From NCBI GenBank assembly GCA_016235225.1, contig JACRLS010000031.1, forward strand, positions 1 through 14,186: DNA of 14,186 nt. Reading direction: 5' to 3'. The stretch comes from Nitrospirota bacterium (GTDB taxonomy: Bacteria > Nitrospirota > Nitrospiria > Nitrospirales > Nitrospiraceae). Shown one piece after another: positions 7,823 to 14,185 of the stretch; the stretch's first letter is position 1; each line of letters begins with the position of its first letter. The translations under genes were made by a program, and so were the position numbers. The notes beneath the pieces were generated by a model. The model was not told the DNA's origin and did no database searches. It saw only the letters and a program-made list of their open reading frames with translations.

Positions 7823-7850
7823 ATGATTTCGCGCCGTTGCGCGAAATCAT
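7823..7850. repeat. Perfect 12-bp inverted repeat, 4-nt loop
   Basis: ATGATTTCGCGC (7823-7834) and GCGCGAAATCAT (7839-7850) are exact reverse complements around the loop CGTT. The hairpin stands 94 bp upstream of the transposase start and outside any gene. There is no T-run on either side that would make it a standard terminator. It could be an operator for a dimeric regulator, a REP-like element, or the fossil end of a mobile element. Confidence 0.7.
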
Positions 7851-7923
7851 TTCCTCAGATCACGGGGTACTTCGGCCTAGGCAGTAGCCAGGCTGCCGTT
7901 CACTGCACGCGTCCAACGAGGGT

Positions 7924-8170
7924 CTTCCGAGACCGCGCGTTGCGCGAGCACGGGGGATAGTCGGCTACCTCCCCCCATACCTTCTGAGGCGCGCTCTCCG
8001 GGAGCTCTGAAGAAGGTTCAGGTTGAGGCTGAGGTTAAGGGAGAACTCCTGACCATCCTACCCCTCAACCTGAGCCTCAACCTCAACCTGCCTCACACGC
8101 CCCACGCCCTTCTTCTGAGGGTGCGCGTTGCGCGAGCACGGGGAATGAGCCAGACCACCCCTCCCCCCCC
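7924..8170. repeat. Two-copy direct repeat with GCGCGTTGCGCG core
   Basis: The 21-bp sequence GCGCGTTGCGCG followed by AGCACGGGG occurs at 7935-7955 and again at 8123-8143. The similarity extends as a degenerate unit of about 55 bp: each copy begins CTTC(T/C)GAG and ends in a C-rich ACC...CCTCCCCCC run (about 7924-7976 and 8112-8170). The core is itself nearly palindromic and resembles the loop region of the hairpin at 7823-7850. This looks like a dispersed intergenic repeat family; no gene is seen. Confidence 0.65.
8014..8089. repeat. Imperfect 28-bp inverted repeat made of GAGGTT/AACCTC words
   Basis: The arm at 8014-8041 (words AGGTTCAGGTTGAGG then CTGAGGTTAAGGG) pairs with the arm at 8062-8089 (CCCTCAACCTGAGCC then TCAACCTCAACCT). 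25 of 28 positions are complementary, with a 20-nt loop. Both arms are built from six-base words, so the structure may have grown by slippage after a small inversion. In RNA it would be a strong hairpin. It has no coding content. Confidence 0.7.
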
Positions 8171-8218
8171 TGCTGTCGTCAGCCGGGGGCCTGTCCACCC
8201 ACACGAGAGCCGGAAGAG

Positions 8219-8280
8219 CCTGCCCGCCGACCCGCCTGCCGGAAGCCTCTGGCGGGCAGGAGCCTCGGCGCAGGCGGGTC
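8219..8280. repeat. Two interleaved inverted repeats (pseudoknot-capable), 3' of TPR gene
   Basis: Repeat A is CCTGCCCGCC (8219-8228), with its exact complement GGCGGGCAGG at 8251-8260. Repeat B is GACCCGCCTGC (8229-8239), with its exact complement GCAGGCGGGTC at 8270-8280. The order A-B-A'-B' interleaves two perfect GC-rich stems of 10 and 11 bp, which would allow an H-type pseudoknot, or two mutually exclusive hairpins. It lies 27 bp beyond the TPR stop codon, so on that transcript it would be 3'-untranslated RNA and might terminate or stabilise the message. There is no T-run. Confidence 0.65.
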
Positions 8281-8306
8281 AGCACTCGCTACCCAGCACC
8301 GGCTTC

Positions 8307-10055
8307 TTAGTGACTGCCGTTTCCATTTTCATAGGGTTGTAACGCGTTGAGGATCGAGCGCGTCCGCTCGAGCAGCACGGTGTTCGCAGAGGTTTCCGGC
8401 GTCTGCTTGAGGAAGGCCCGGAATTCCTGCGCCGCCTCCTTGGGCTTCGACTTGGCCATCATCGCCACACCCAGATTGTAGTGCGCCAATGACAGCGTGG
8501 GCTTGTGGCGGAGCGCTTCCTGAAACTCCGCTACGGCCTCGTCCACCTCATGGGTATCCATCAAGGCCAACCCCAGATCCAGACGGGTCTCTGCGTCCTT
8601 GGCATTCAGCGCCAGAGCGGCGCGATAGGCCTTGATCGCCTCAAGCAGGTCGCCCTTGGCGCGTAGCGCGTCGCCGAGATTGTTGTGCGTCGGCCCATAG
8701 GTCGGACGCAGTTGAAGCGATTCCCGGTAGGCTTCGATGGCGCGGTCCAAGTCGTGGTGTTCTTGGAGCGCGACGCCCAGATTGTGCAGCAGTCGCGCGT
8801 CCTTCGGCGACAGGCGCTTGGCGCTCTGGAATTCGGCCACGGCCCCCGCCAGGTCTCCCTGTTGTCTGAGTACGGCCCCCAGGTGTTCATGCGCATTTGG
8901 ATCGTCGGGTCGGAGCTTGGCTAGGGCGCGGTATTCGGTGACGACTCCCTCCACATCGCCCTTGGCCTGCAGGAGACCGGCCAGGTCCTCGTGCGCCTCC
9001 GCAAGCGCCGGTTGCGCATCGATCGCGGCACGCAGCGCCGCAATGGCGCCGTCCGTGTCATGTTTGGCCGCCAAGGCCCGCCCCAGCCCGTGCTGGGCGC
9101 CGGCCGATTTAGGTTGTTGCGTCAGCGCCGCCCGGTAGGCCACGATTGCCCCCTCCACGTCGGACTTCTCCAGGAGGGACTGCCCCAATCGCACCTGACT
9201 CTGGACATCATCCGGCTTCAGCCGCACCGCTTCCCGATAGGCCGCGATGGCACCATCCAGATCGCCCTTGATCCGAAGCGCCGAGCCCAGTCGTGTCTGA
9301 GAGACCGGGTCCTCCGGATGCAGTTTCAAGGCGGTGCGATACGCGGCGATCGCGCCCGCCACATCGCCTTTCGTGTCCAATGCCTTTGCCAGTGCGAGAT
9401 GGGCCGCCGCGAGCGTCGGCTGGTGGTGCAAGGCCGCGCGGTACTCCGCGATCGCGCCGTCTGGGTCATTCGTCGCCATCAAGGCTGCCCCGAGATTGTA
9501 GTGGGCTTCGGCAAACTCCGGCTTGAGCTTCAGCGCCGTCCGATAAGCGGCGATGGCGCCGTGGTAGTCATGTTGTTCGTGCAGGGCAAGCCCCAACTGA
9601 TGCGCGAGCGCAGGATCGTCTCCCTTGAGTTTCACAGCCGACCGGAGAGCCGTCACGGCTCCCGCCAGATCGCCCTTCTCGCGCAGCGCGGCGGCCAACG
9701 CGGCCTGGACTTGGGGATCATTCGCTTGAGCGGCAATCCCCGTGCGTAACTCGGCGACGGCGCCGTCATGGTCCCGAGCGCTCGCCAAGGCCAGACCGAG
9801 ATTGTAATGGGCCACCGTCAAGTCCGAGCGCAGTTTCAGGGCATCCCGATAGGCGGCGATGGCGCCGTTGAGATCCCCCATACCATGCAGCCGGACCCCC
9901 CGGTTGTAGTGACTGACGGCAAGATCTGTGGCAGCGGACGGCGCCTTGTCGGCCGGGGTGTCGGCCGCATGAATCGCCCCGACCCCCAGAAGAAGGACCA
10001 GGCCTCCCATCATCCCGACGAATCTCACGCCGACACGCCATCGTCCACATCGCAT
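8307..10055 (-). CDS. Secreted/periplasmic tetratricopeptide repeat protein (15 TPRs)
   Basis: The 582-residue protein begins with a signal peptide: basic MRCGRWRVGVR, hydrophobic core GGLVLLLGVG, probable cleavage after AIHA (residue 30). From about residue 47 to 556 it consists of 15 consecutive 34-residue TPR units, with the consensus AHYNLG.AL...GD..GAI.AYR.AL.L.P. A short C-terminal tail (LLERTRSILNALQPY...) caps the solenoid. TPR solenoids are protein-protein scaffolds; the sequence shows no catalytic domain, so the partner and pathway are unknown. ATG 10055 is supported by a strong AGGAGG nearby upstream. The gene follows the DUF2914 gene on the same strand after a 185-bp spacer and probably has its own promoter. 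The repeats are regular in length but differ in sequence, so recent DNA-level duplication is not obvious. Confidence 0.92.
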   Translation of the reverse strand: MRCGRWRVGVRFVGMMGGLVLLLGVGAIHAADTPADKAPSAATDLAVSHYNRGVRLHGMGDLNGAIAAYRDALKLRSDLTVAHYNLGLALASARDHDGAVAELRTGIAAQANDPQVQAALAAALREKGDLAGAVTALRSAVKLKGDDPALAHQLGLALHEQHDYHGAIAAYRTALKLKPEFAEAHYNLGAALMATNDPDGAIAEYRAALHHQPTLAAAHLALAKALDTKGDVAGAIAAYRTALKLHPEDPVSQTRLGSALRIKGDLDGAIAAYREAVRLKPDDVQSQVRLGQSLLEKSDVEGAIVAYRAALTQQPKSAGAQHGLGRALAAKHDTDGAIAALRAAIDAQPALAEAHEDLAGLLQAKGDVEGVVTEYRALAKLRPDDPNAHEHLGAVLRQQGDLAGAVAEFQSAKRLSPKDARLLHNLGVALQEHHDLDRAIEAYRESLQLRPTYGPTHNNLGDALRAKGDLLEAIKAYRAALALNAKDAETRLDLGLALMDTHEVDEAVAEFQEALRHKPTLSLAHYNLGVAMMAKSKPKEAAQEFRAFLKQTPETSANTVLLERTRSILNALQPYENGNGSH

Positions 10056-10240
10056 GGATGACTCCTCCTCTGCCTCAACTCGCCTGGATTCAGCCTACCG
10101 TTTGAACAGGGGATTGTCTAGCAAAGGCGGCTTCGCTGACGTTATTCGTCGCTCGTCGCTCGTTACTCGCAACGCGAACCAGATTCAACTCTGACCAGGT
10201 GAACTGCGAACGACGCTTCACGAATAACGAGGAACGCGTG
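10056..10240. repeat. Intergenic spacer with distant 10-bp inverted repeat and TCGTCGC words
   Basis: The 185-bp gap between the TPR and DUF2914 genes holds CGTTATTCGT (10140-10149) and its exact complement ACGAATAACG (10220-10229), 70 bp apart. The left arm is followed by TCGTCGCTCGT-like words and TTACTCGC. The arms could bring the 3' end of the DUF2914 message into a long stem-loop, but there is no T-run. The TPR Shine-Dalgarno lies at the low-coordinate end. I see no gene here. Confidence 0.55.
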
Positions 10241-11389
10241 TTAGTAGGTGATCGTCTCGATCACGGGCGGGGATGAGGGCGGCGGCTCCACCGAAAACCG
10301 GATGTGGCCGAGCACACGGCCATCCTCGGTTTCCACATCGACGCGCCAGTTTCCCGGCACGAGCCGCGACTTGACGGAATACCCGCGATAGCCGCCGTCC
10401 CGCCCACCGGTAATCGTCAGCCCGATCCGATCGGTGGTCGTCAGGCGCGCACCGCCGGAAGCCTGGTGATACCAGCGGTGATAGATGGTGGTCTTCAAAT
10501 CGACCGGCGCGAAGACGGCCGTGAAACAAAACGCGGGGCCGTCGCCGTGAAACCGATCGTCTCCCTGCTTCCAGAAGTGGTACCAGGGGCCGCGCTCGAA
10601 ACTCAACTGAAACCCCTCCGCCCCTCTCGTGGCTGCGTGATAGACCCCGCCGAACTTCATGGAGAGGGGAACCGGCGGAATCCAATTGAGGAGGTAGAAC
10701 CCGATCAACGTCACGACGGCAAGAACCCCGGGGAGTCCCATGCGCACCTCGTCACTGCGCCACCAGGGCTGTGCCGTCGTCGGCTCAGAGCCCGATGATG
10801 AGGACCGGAGCATGACCCGCACCACGCTCATGGCGATCAACAGCGTCAGCGCCGCGCCCAGCAAAAAGATCCAGACATTCATCAACCCGGTGACGACCGG
10901 CAGCGCGAAGGTCAGGAAGCTGAAGACGACCACGGTATAGAGCCCGATCAGCAGCGGGCCGTTGGACAATCGGTCTCGCAGGAATTCATTCGCGATCAGC
11001 AGCGCCACGAGGAAGCCGAAGAAGAGGCCGGTCCCACTCCACGAGGCGCTCTGCGAGTAGAAGATTGCGTAGGCGCTGAACAGACTCCCGAACAGAAACT
11101 GAATGCCCCAGGGAAGATACGGCTGGACGCGGCCGACATGAAACAGTCGGCTCACGGCGGGAACGCCCGCTGCCGGGTCGTCCAGCGTTTGAGCGGAGCG
11201 GCGACTCAGGATGATGCCCCCGCCCAGCAGCAGAAGATAGGCCAGGATGATGAGATTATCCGACAACCGATCGATCCGTGTGAGGGTGAGGCTATCCCAC
11301 GTCACCCCGGCGAAAAAACACAACAGGGGCATGACGGGCTTGGTCAACGCGCGACGAAGCTGTTGAACGAAGGCCTCCACTGGAAGCAA
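10241..11389 (-). CDS. Polytopic membrane protein with C-terminal DUF2914 domain
   Basis: This 382-residue protein has about seven hydrophobic segments in its first 250 residues (for example IILAYLLLLGGGIIL, LFFGFLVALLIA and VLAVVTLIGFYLL). The C-terminal part, about residues 310-375, is outside the membrane core and reads as DUF2914: YHRWYHQ, then ITGGRDGGYRGYSVKSRL, then GNWRVDVETEDGRVLGHIRF. The function of DUF2914 is not known; the domain looks like a beta-rich ligand- or surface-binding module. The frame begins at TTG 11389, directly after the TGA of the upstream gene (stop and start abut). A GTG three codons later is an alternative. Neither has a clear Shine-Dalgarno, which argues for translational coupling to the upstream gene. 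The family call is good; the role is unknown. Confidence 0.85.
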   Translation of the reverse strand: MLPVEAFVQQLRRALTKPVMPLLCFFAGVTWDSLTLTRIDRLSDNLIILAYLLLLGGGIILSRRSAQTLDDPAAGVPAVSRLFHVGRVQPYLPWGIQFLFGSLFSAYAIFYSQSASWSGTGLFFGFLVALLIANEFLRDRLSNGPLLIGLYTVVVFSFLTFALPVVTGLMNVWIFLLGAALTLLIAMSVVRVMLRSSSSGSEPTTAQPWWRSDEVRMGLPGVLAVVTLIGFYLLNWIPPVPLSMKFGGVYHAATRGAEGFQLSFERGPWYHFWKQGDDRFHGDGPAFCFTAVFAPVDLKTTIYHRWYHQASGGARLTTTDRIGLTITGGRDGGYRGYSVKSRLVPGNWRVDVETEDGRVLGHIRFSVEPPPSSPPVIETITY

Positions 11390-12451
11390 TCAGGGGAACG
11401 GAGGGAGCGGCGCATAGACCACCGGGAAACCGAGCAGCCCCTCCAGCCAACCGGCCATCTGCTCTTCAGCGAGCGGTGCGCGATTGAGCCGCACTTCAAG
11501 TTGGAAGGCCCCGTCCGCGCCCACGAGACCCACGATGGCGGAGGCGTCTTCGCTGTCTGGGAGCAACGCAGAGGTTTGGAACTCACACAGGGTCGTGTAC
11601 AGACGGCCCGCCGCCGCGATGGCGGTCAGCACTTCGGGGATGTCATCTAATGGGCAGTGGACAGAACATCGGTATCCGCAGCGGGCCCCTGGCTCGACGG
11701 AGGCAAATTCCTCCAAGGCCTCATCCGAGAATCCGGTCAGATACGCCCGCACGCTCGCCGGTTCCGCACCCCACGTGGCCGCCAGGCGACTCGCGGGAAC
11801 GAGGAATTCATAGGGATCGGAGGTATTGAACTCGAATTGACAGGGGCCGAACGCATCCGGCCAGGAACAAAAGAACGGCACACTCCGCTCCAGGCTGCGC
11901 AACACCACGTGGTCTTTCTCCTCATCAATCTCCACCGGCAGGTTTAGGAAGGCCATAGCTGCCCCGAACGCCCGGCGCCGCTCCGCCAGCCAGAGGTCGC
12001 GCTGCGCGTCGCCACGAGCTTCACCGGGGGTAATGACCTCATTCGTCTGCAGACGCACGCGAATGAATCCGTGGGAGTGACGAAACCCGAGCCACAACAT
12101 GCTTCGTGACTGATGGGTCTTTAAGACGTCCGCAATCAGCCAGGGATGACTCACCGAGCAATAGGTGCCGACGGCCTGGTGGCGCTGATAGACCGTCTGG
12201 TAGCCTCCGGCCAGCAAGAAGAAATCCCCGCGCCACGCGTCACGACTATGCACCAGCGTCACATCTTCAGTCGCCCAGGAATCCAGTTGGTCAAAGTCAT
12301 CCGGAGAGGCCACCGTCCACTCTTCGACGTAACAGATGACGTCCTTCGACGGATCCGTCGGCGAGAGTCCTCGCGCCGCCAGCCGTTCACCGACGGCCAG
12401 CGCCTGATCAAACGTCAGCGTTGTCGGGGTCTCCCACCGCCGTTCACGCAT
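11390..12451 (-). CDS. Hypothetical protein, 353 aa, coupled to DUF2914 gene
   Basis: I do not recognise this family. I place the start at ATG 12451, which has GGAG eight bases upstream. A longer frame beginning at GTG 12475 exists, but that codon lies inside the GTCACTGG word array and is unlikely. The protein has no signal peptide or membrane helix, is rich in Trp and acidic residues, and is probably cytosolic. It has eight cysteines, three in a CX3CX3C cluster (C258, C262, C266 in ARCGYRCSVHCP), which could bind a metal. The middle reads as an alpha/beta protein (LWLGFRHSHGFIRVRL; FFCSWPDAFGPCQFEF). The C-terminal 60 residues (GLVGADGAFQLEVRLNRAPL onward) may be a separate small domain. 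The stop codon abuts the DUF2914 start, so the two products are probably made together and may act on the same membrane process. Confidence 0.8.
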   Translation of the reverse strand: MRERRWETPTTLTFDQALAVGERLAARGLSPTDPSKDVICYVEEWTVASPDDFDQLDSWATEDVTLVHSRDAWRGDFFLLAGGYQTVYQRHQAVGTYCSVSHPWLIADVLKTHQSRSMLWLGFRHSHGFIRVRLQTNEVITPGEARGDAQRDLWLAERRRAFGAAMAFLNLPVEIDEEKDHVVLRSLERSVPFFCSWPDAFGPCQFEFNTSDPYEFLVPASRLAATWGAEPASVRAYLTGFSDEALEEFASVEPGARCGYRCSVHCPLDDIPEVLTAIAAAGRLYTTLCEFQTSALLPDSEDASAIVGLVGADGAFQLEVRLNRAPLAEEQMAGWLEGLLGFPVVYAPLPPFP

Positions 12452-12483
12452 CTTGAAAACTCCGTCACTGGTCACTCGTCATA

Positions 12484-12601
12484 GGTCATTGGGGTGCAGC
12501 AGAGGTCATTGGTCACTGGTCACTGGAAAGAGCAAAGATAGTAGAAGTATTGCCAATGACTGATGACCAATGACTGCTTCTGCCTCCCTGCACCGATGAC
12601 C
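12484..12601. repeat. Large imperfect palindrome of GGTCA(T/C)TGG words
   Basis: The left arm (12484-12526) carries direct copies of GGTCATTGG and GGTCACTGG. The right arm (12553-12601) carries the same words in reverse complement (CCAATGACTGATGACC, CCAATGACTG, GATGACC). TGCAG and CAG blocks also pair between the arms. The best-aligned 23-bp core matches at 18 positions. The loop is 26 nt. The structure sits between two minus-strand genes and includes the 3' end of the upstream one, so it may act as a processing or attenuation stem-loop, or it may simply be satellite DNA that inverted. Confidence 0.65.
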
Positions 12602-12983
12602 GTTGACCATTGTCTACCTGAATTCCCCCGCCGCCTCGCCACCATTGAAAGCGGTAATGGCATTGCGAGAGCGCCACCAGCAGCACCGCCGTCACGAGGA
12701 CCGCCAAGACAATCCGGGTTCGGAGGGAAAGCGCGGTGGACGGACTGATGGGGGCCACGTCACGCCCGCAGAATCGACAGACCGTCGCGGCAGATTGAAT
12801 CGACTCCGCGCAGAAGGGGCAAGGACGGCGACGAGGCGGCAGGAGAAAGAGCAGGAGACCCGCCAGCGGCGTCAGAATCAGGGACAGGAAGAACCAGCCG
12901 GGTCCGGATCGGCCGAACTCGCGCTTCGCCAGAATGGCGACCGCGATCGCCAGGAGCACATAGAGCGCCGCCCCGATTTCCAT
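12513..12983 (-). CDS. Small membrane protein with zinc ribbon
   Basis: From ATG 12983 the protein has 156 residues. Two membrane helices come first (ALYVLLAIAVAILA, then WFFLSLILTPLAGLLLFLL), followed by a cytosolic zinc ribbon with CPFC and CRFC (AESIQSAATV between them), a third helix (IVLAVLVTAVLLVAL), and a low-complexity tail. The GRSGPGWF...PLAGLLL turn is common in small bacterial zinc-ribbon membrane proteins of unknown function. A longer form from ATG 13019 would add 12 residues (MDSPQTLLYTPR) that do not resemble a signal; I prefer the inner start because the first helix follows it directly, but neither has a Shine-Dalgarno. The last 30 or so residues (Ser/Gly-rich, ending in ALSSDQ) are encoded within the large palindrome and are probably not ancestral protein sequence. 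Confidence 0.72.
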   Translation of the reverse strand: MEIGAALYVLLAIAVAILAKREFGRSGPGWFFLSLILTPLAGLLLFLLPPRRRPCPFCAESIQSAATVCRFCGRDVAPISPSTALSLRTRIVLAVLVTAVLLVALSQCHYRFQWWRGGGGIQVDNGQRSSVQGGRSSHWSSVIGNTSTIFALSSDQ

Positions 12984-13057
12984 GCGAGGAGTGTACAGAA
13001 GGGTCTGGGGAGAGTCCATAAGCGTCGGAAAGGATGTTGCCGCAGCCCTGCCTCGTT

Positions 13058-13086
13058 TCGACTTTTACAAGCCGGTCACGTATACT
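13058..13086 (+). promoter_or_regulatory. Candidate sigma-70 promoter of the mntA-hepT pair
   Basis: TCGACT (13058-13063) and TATACT (13081-13086) are separated by 17 bp and lie 57 bp before the mntA start. The -10 box is good (five of six); the -35 box is moderate. AGGA at 13137-13140 could be the ribosome binding site, although it is close to the ATG. The site sits between divergent genes, so it could also be near a promoter for the zinc-ribbon gene. Confidence 0.45.
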
Positions 13087-13142
13087 TTCGAGGGTGCCGA
13101 GACTTCACTCAGGATCGGCCAAGACACTCGCAGAACAGGACC

Positions 13143-13538
13143 ATGGACTCCCGTGAGATCATACAGCACATCCTCGATGCCGTACCGGATGTGGTTGCAG
13201 TGTATCAGTTCGGCTCCACCGCACGCGGGCAGGCAAGACCCGAGAGCGACGTTGATCTGGCTGTGCTGGCGAGATCTCCAATTCAATCGCAGCGGCGTTT
13301 CGAGATCGAGCAGGAACTCGCCAATCGGCTTCATCGGGATGTGGATCTCGTCGATCTGCAGGCGGCTTCAACGGTCATGCGCATGCAGGTCCTCTCAACC
13401 GGGCACTGTCTCGAGTCGAGGAACGACCTGGCGCGTCGGCTGTTTGAGATGTACGCGTATTCGGATTACGCCCGCCTCAACGAAGAGCGCCAGGAGATTC
13501 TGAAACAAATCAAAGCGCGGGGCTCGGTGTATGGCTGA
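13143..13538 (+). CDS. mntA: MntA-type minimal nucleotidyltransferase antitoxin
   Basis: This 131-residue protein carries the minimal nucleotidyltransferase signature GSX10DXD: FGSTARGQARPESDVDLAV gives G24-S25 and the metal-binding D36 and D38. A further acidic motif, HRDVDLVDL (D66/D68), supplies the third catalytic aspartate on the next strand. In studied HepT/MntA systems this enzyme adds AMP to the HepT tyrosine and so blocks its RNase activity. ATG 13143 is chosen because the frame upstream of it is unrelated sequence and AGGA precedes it. The hepT start overlaps its last eight bases, as expected for a coupled toxin-antitoxin operon. The mntA-first order is found in many such loci. The assignment is strong; activity in this organism is inferred. 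Confidence 0.93.
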   Translation: MDSREIIQHILDAVPDVVAVYQFGSTARGQARPESDVDLAVLARSPIQSQRRFEIEQELANRLHRDVDLVDLQAASTVMRMQVLSTGHCLESRNDLARRLFEMYAYSDYARLNEERQEILKQIKARGSVYG

Positions 13539-13944
13539 TGACGTCGTGTTGAACAAGGCCGCCAGCATTGAGCGCTGCCTCAATCGTATCCAAGACGAGT
13601 TCGGAGGAGAAGACAAGAACCTCTTTTACAATCAGACGAAGCAAGACGCCATTGTTCTGAACCTGCAGCGTGCCTGCGAGACAGCCATTGATCTTGCGAT
13701 GTACGTCGTCAGTCAGCGAAAGCTGGGAATCCCCCAAGATAGTCGTGACGCCTTTGCACTGATGGACACCGCAGGCCTCTTGCCTCACGACCTCACGGTC
13801 AGGATGCAGCGCATGGTCGGATTTCGCAACGTCGCAGTTCACGACTACGCGCGATTGAATCTGGCCGTCGTCAAAGCCATCGTCACCGATCACCTCGACG
13901 ACTTCCGCGGATTCTCCTCGGCCATCGTGCGGGCGCTCGGATGA
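13531..13944 (+). CDS. hepT: HepT-type HEPN ribonuclease toxin (DUF86)
   Basis: The 137-residue protein is all-helical and has the HEPN active-site motif RX4HXY: GFRNVAVHDYARL gives R99, H104 and Y106. The arginine and histidine form the RNase site, and the tyrosine is the residue that MntA AMPylates in characterised pairs. The N-terminal part (AASIERCLNRIQDE) is the usual DUF86 opening. All key residues are intact and the length is normal. The ATG overlaps the mntA stop by eight bases, so translation is coupled. The protein would cleave RNA when MntA is lost. A 58-bp gap with a stem-loop separates its end from the convergent HicB gene. Confidence 0.93.
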   Translation: MADDVVLNKAASIERCLNRIQDEFGGEDKNLFYNQTKQDAIVLNLQRACETAIDLAMYVVSQRKLGIPQDSRDAFALMDTAGLLPHDLTVRMQRMVGFRNVAVHDYARLNLAVVKAIVTDHLDDFRGFSSAIVRALG

Positions 13945-13961
13945 AGCTCCCCGCAGCAGCC

Positions 13962-14012
13962 TACCCCGCCGAAGTAGCCACTTCGGCTACGAAGGCCGGA
14001 AGCTACGGGGTA
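13962..14012. terminator. Candidate bidirectional stem-loop between hepT and the HicB gene
   Basis: Two nested inverted repeats lie between the convergent stops. GTAGCC (13974-13979) pairs with GGCTAC (13985-13990) around a 5-nt loop, and the outer TACCCCG (13962-13968) pairs with CGGGGTA (14006-14012). The position suits a terminator serving both directions. There is no T-run, and the outer arm overlaps the HicB stop, so the call is tentative. Confidence 0.4.
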
Positions 14013-14185
14013 TTCGGCGAAGGAGAATAAATCACGGGCCGGTAGCGTGGACGGGGAATGGGTTTGCCTTCAGCGCGAGCGGCTTCGAGCCAGGCCTTCT
14101 TGGCAAGTTGCGCCTCTCTGAGCGCCTCCGCCGGTGTTTTACCGAAGGCGGAACAGGCTTCGAGATCCGGGATATCGGCGATGTA
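14003..14185 (-). CDS. HicB-family antitoxin, C-terminal part (5' end outside window)
   Basis: Read on the minus strand, the frame enters from the right edge and ends at TAG 14005-14003, giving 60 residues. It contains YIADIPDLEACSAFGKTP, then AEALREAQLAKKAWLEAARA, then GKPIPRPRYRPVIY. This is the HicB-like pattern: a partly degraded RNase-H-type strand pair (F.A..PDL.gc.a.G.T..EAL....) followed by the helix AKKAWLEAA and the IP.P segment. HicB antitoxins neutralise HicA mRNA interferases. The partner would lie beyond the right edge, if present. The frame has no start in the window. It is convergent with hepT, putting two toxin-antitoxin genes side by side. Confidence 0.82.
   Translation of the reverse strand, partial: YIADIPDLEACSAFGKTPAEALREAQLAKKAWLEAARAEGKPIPRPRYRPVIYSPSPNTP

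Noticed and set aside
8058..8342. Small open frames on both strands over the repeat block
   Set aside because: They are made of translated repeats (Pro/Arg/Gly-rich), lack ribosome binding sites and have no recognisable domain.
8991..9749. Long plus-strand open frame inside the TPR gene (252 aa)
   Set aside because: It is the antisense shadow of regular 34-codon TPR repeats, Arg-rich, and has no recognisable domain.
12603..13142. Upstream extension of the mntA reading frame
   Set aside because: The frame is open back to 12603, but it overlaps the minus-strand zinc-ribbon gene, reads as Arg/Gln-rich shadow sequence, and the nucleotidyltransferase fold begins naturally at ATG 13143.
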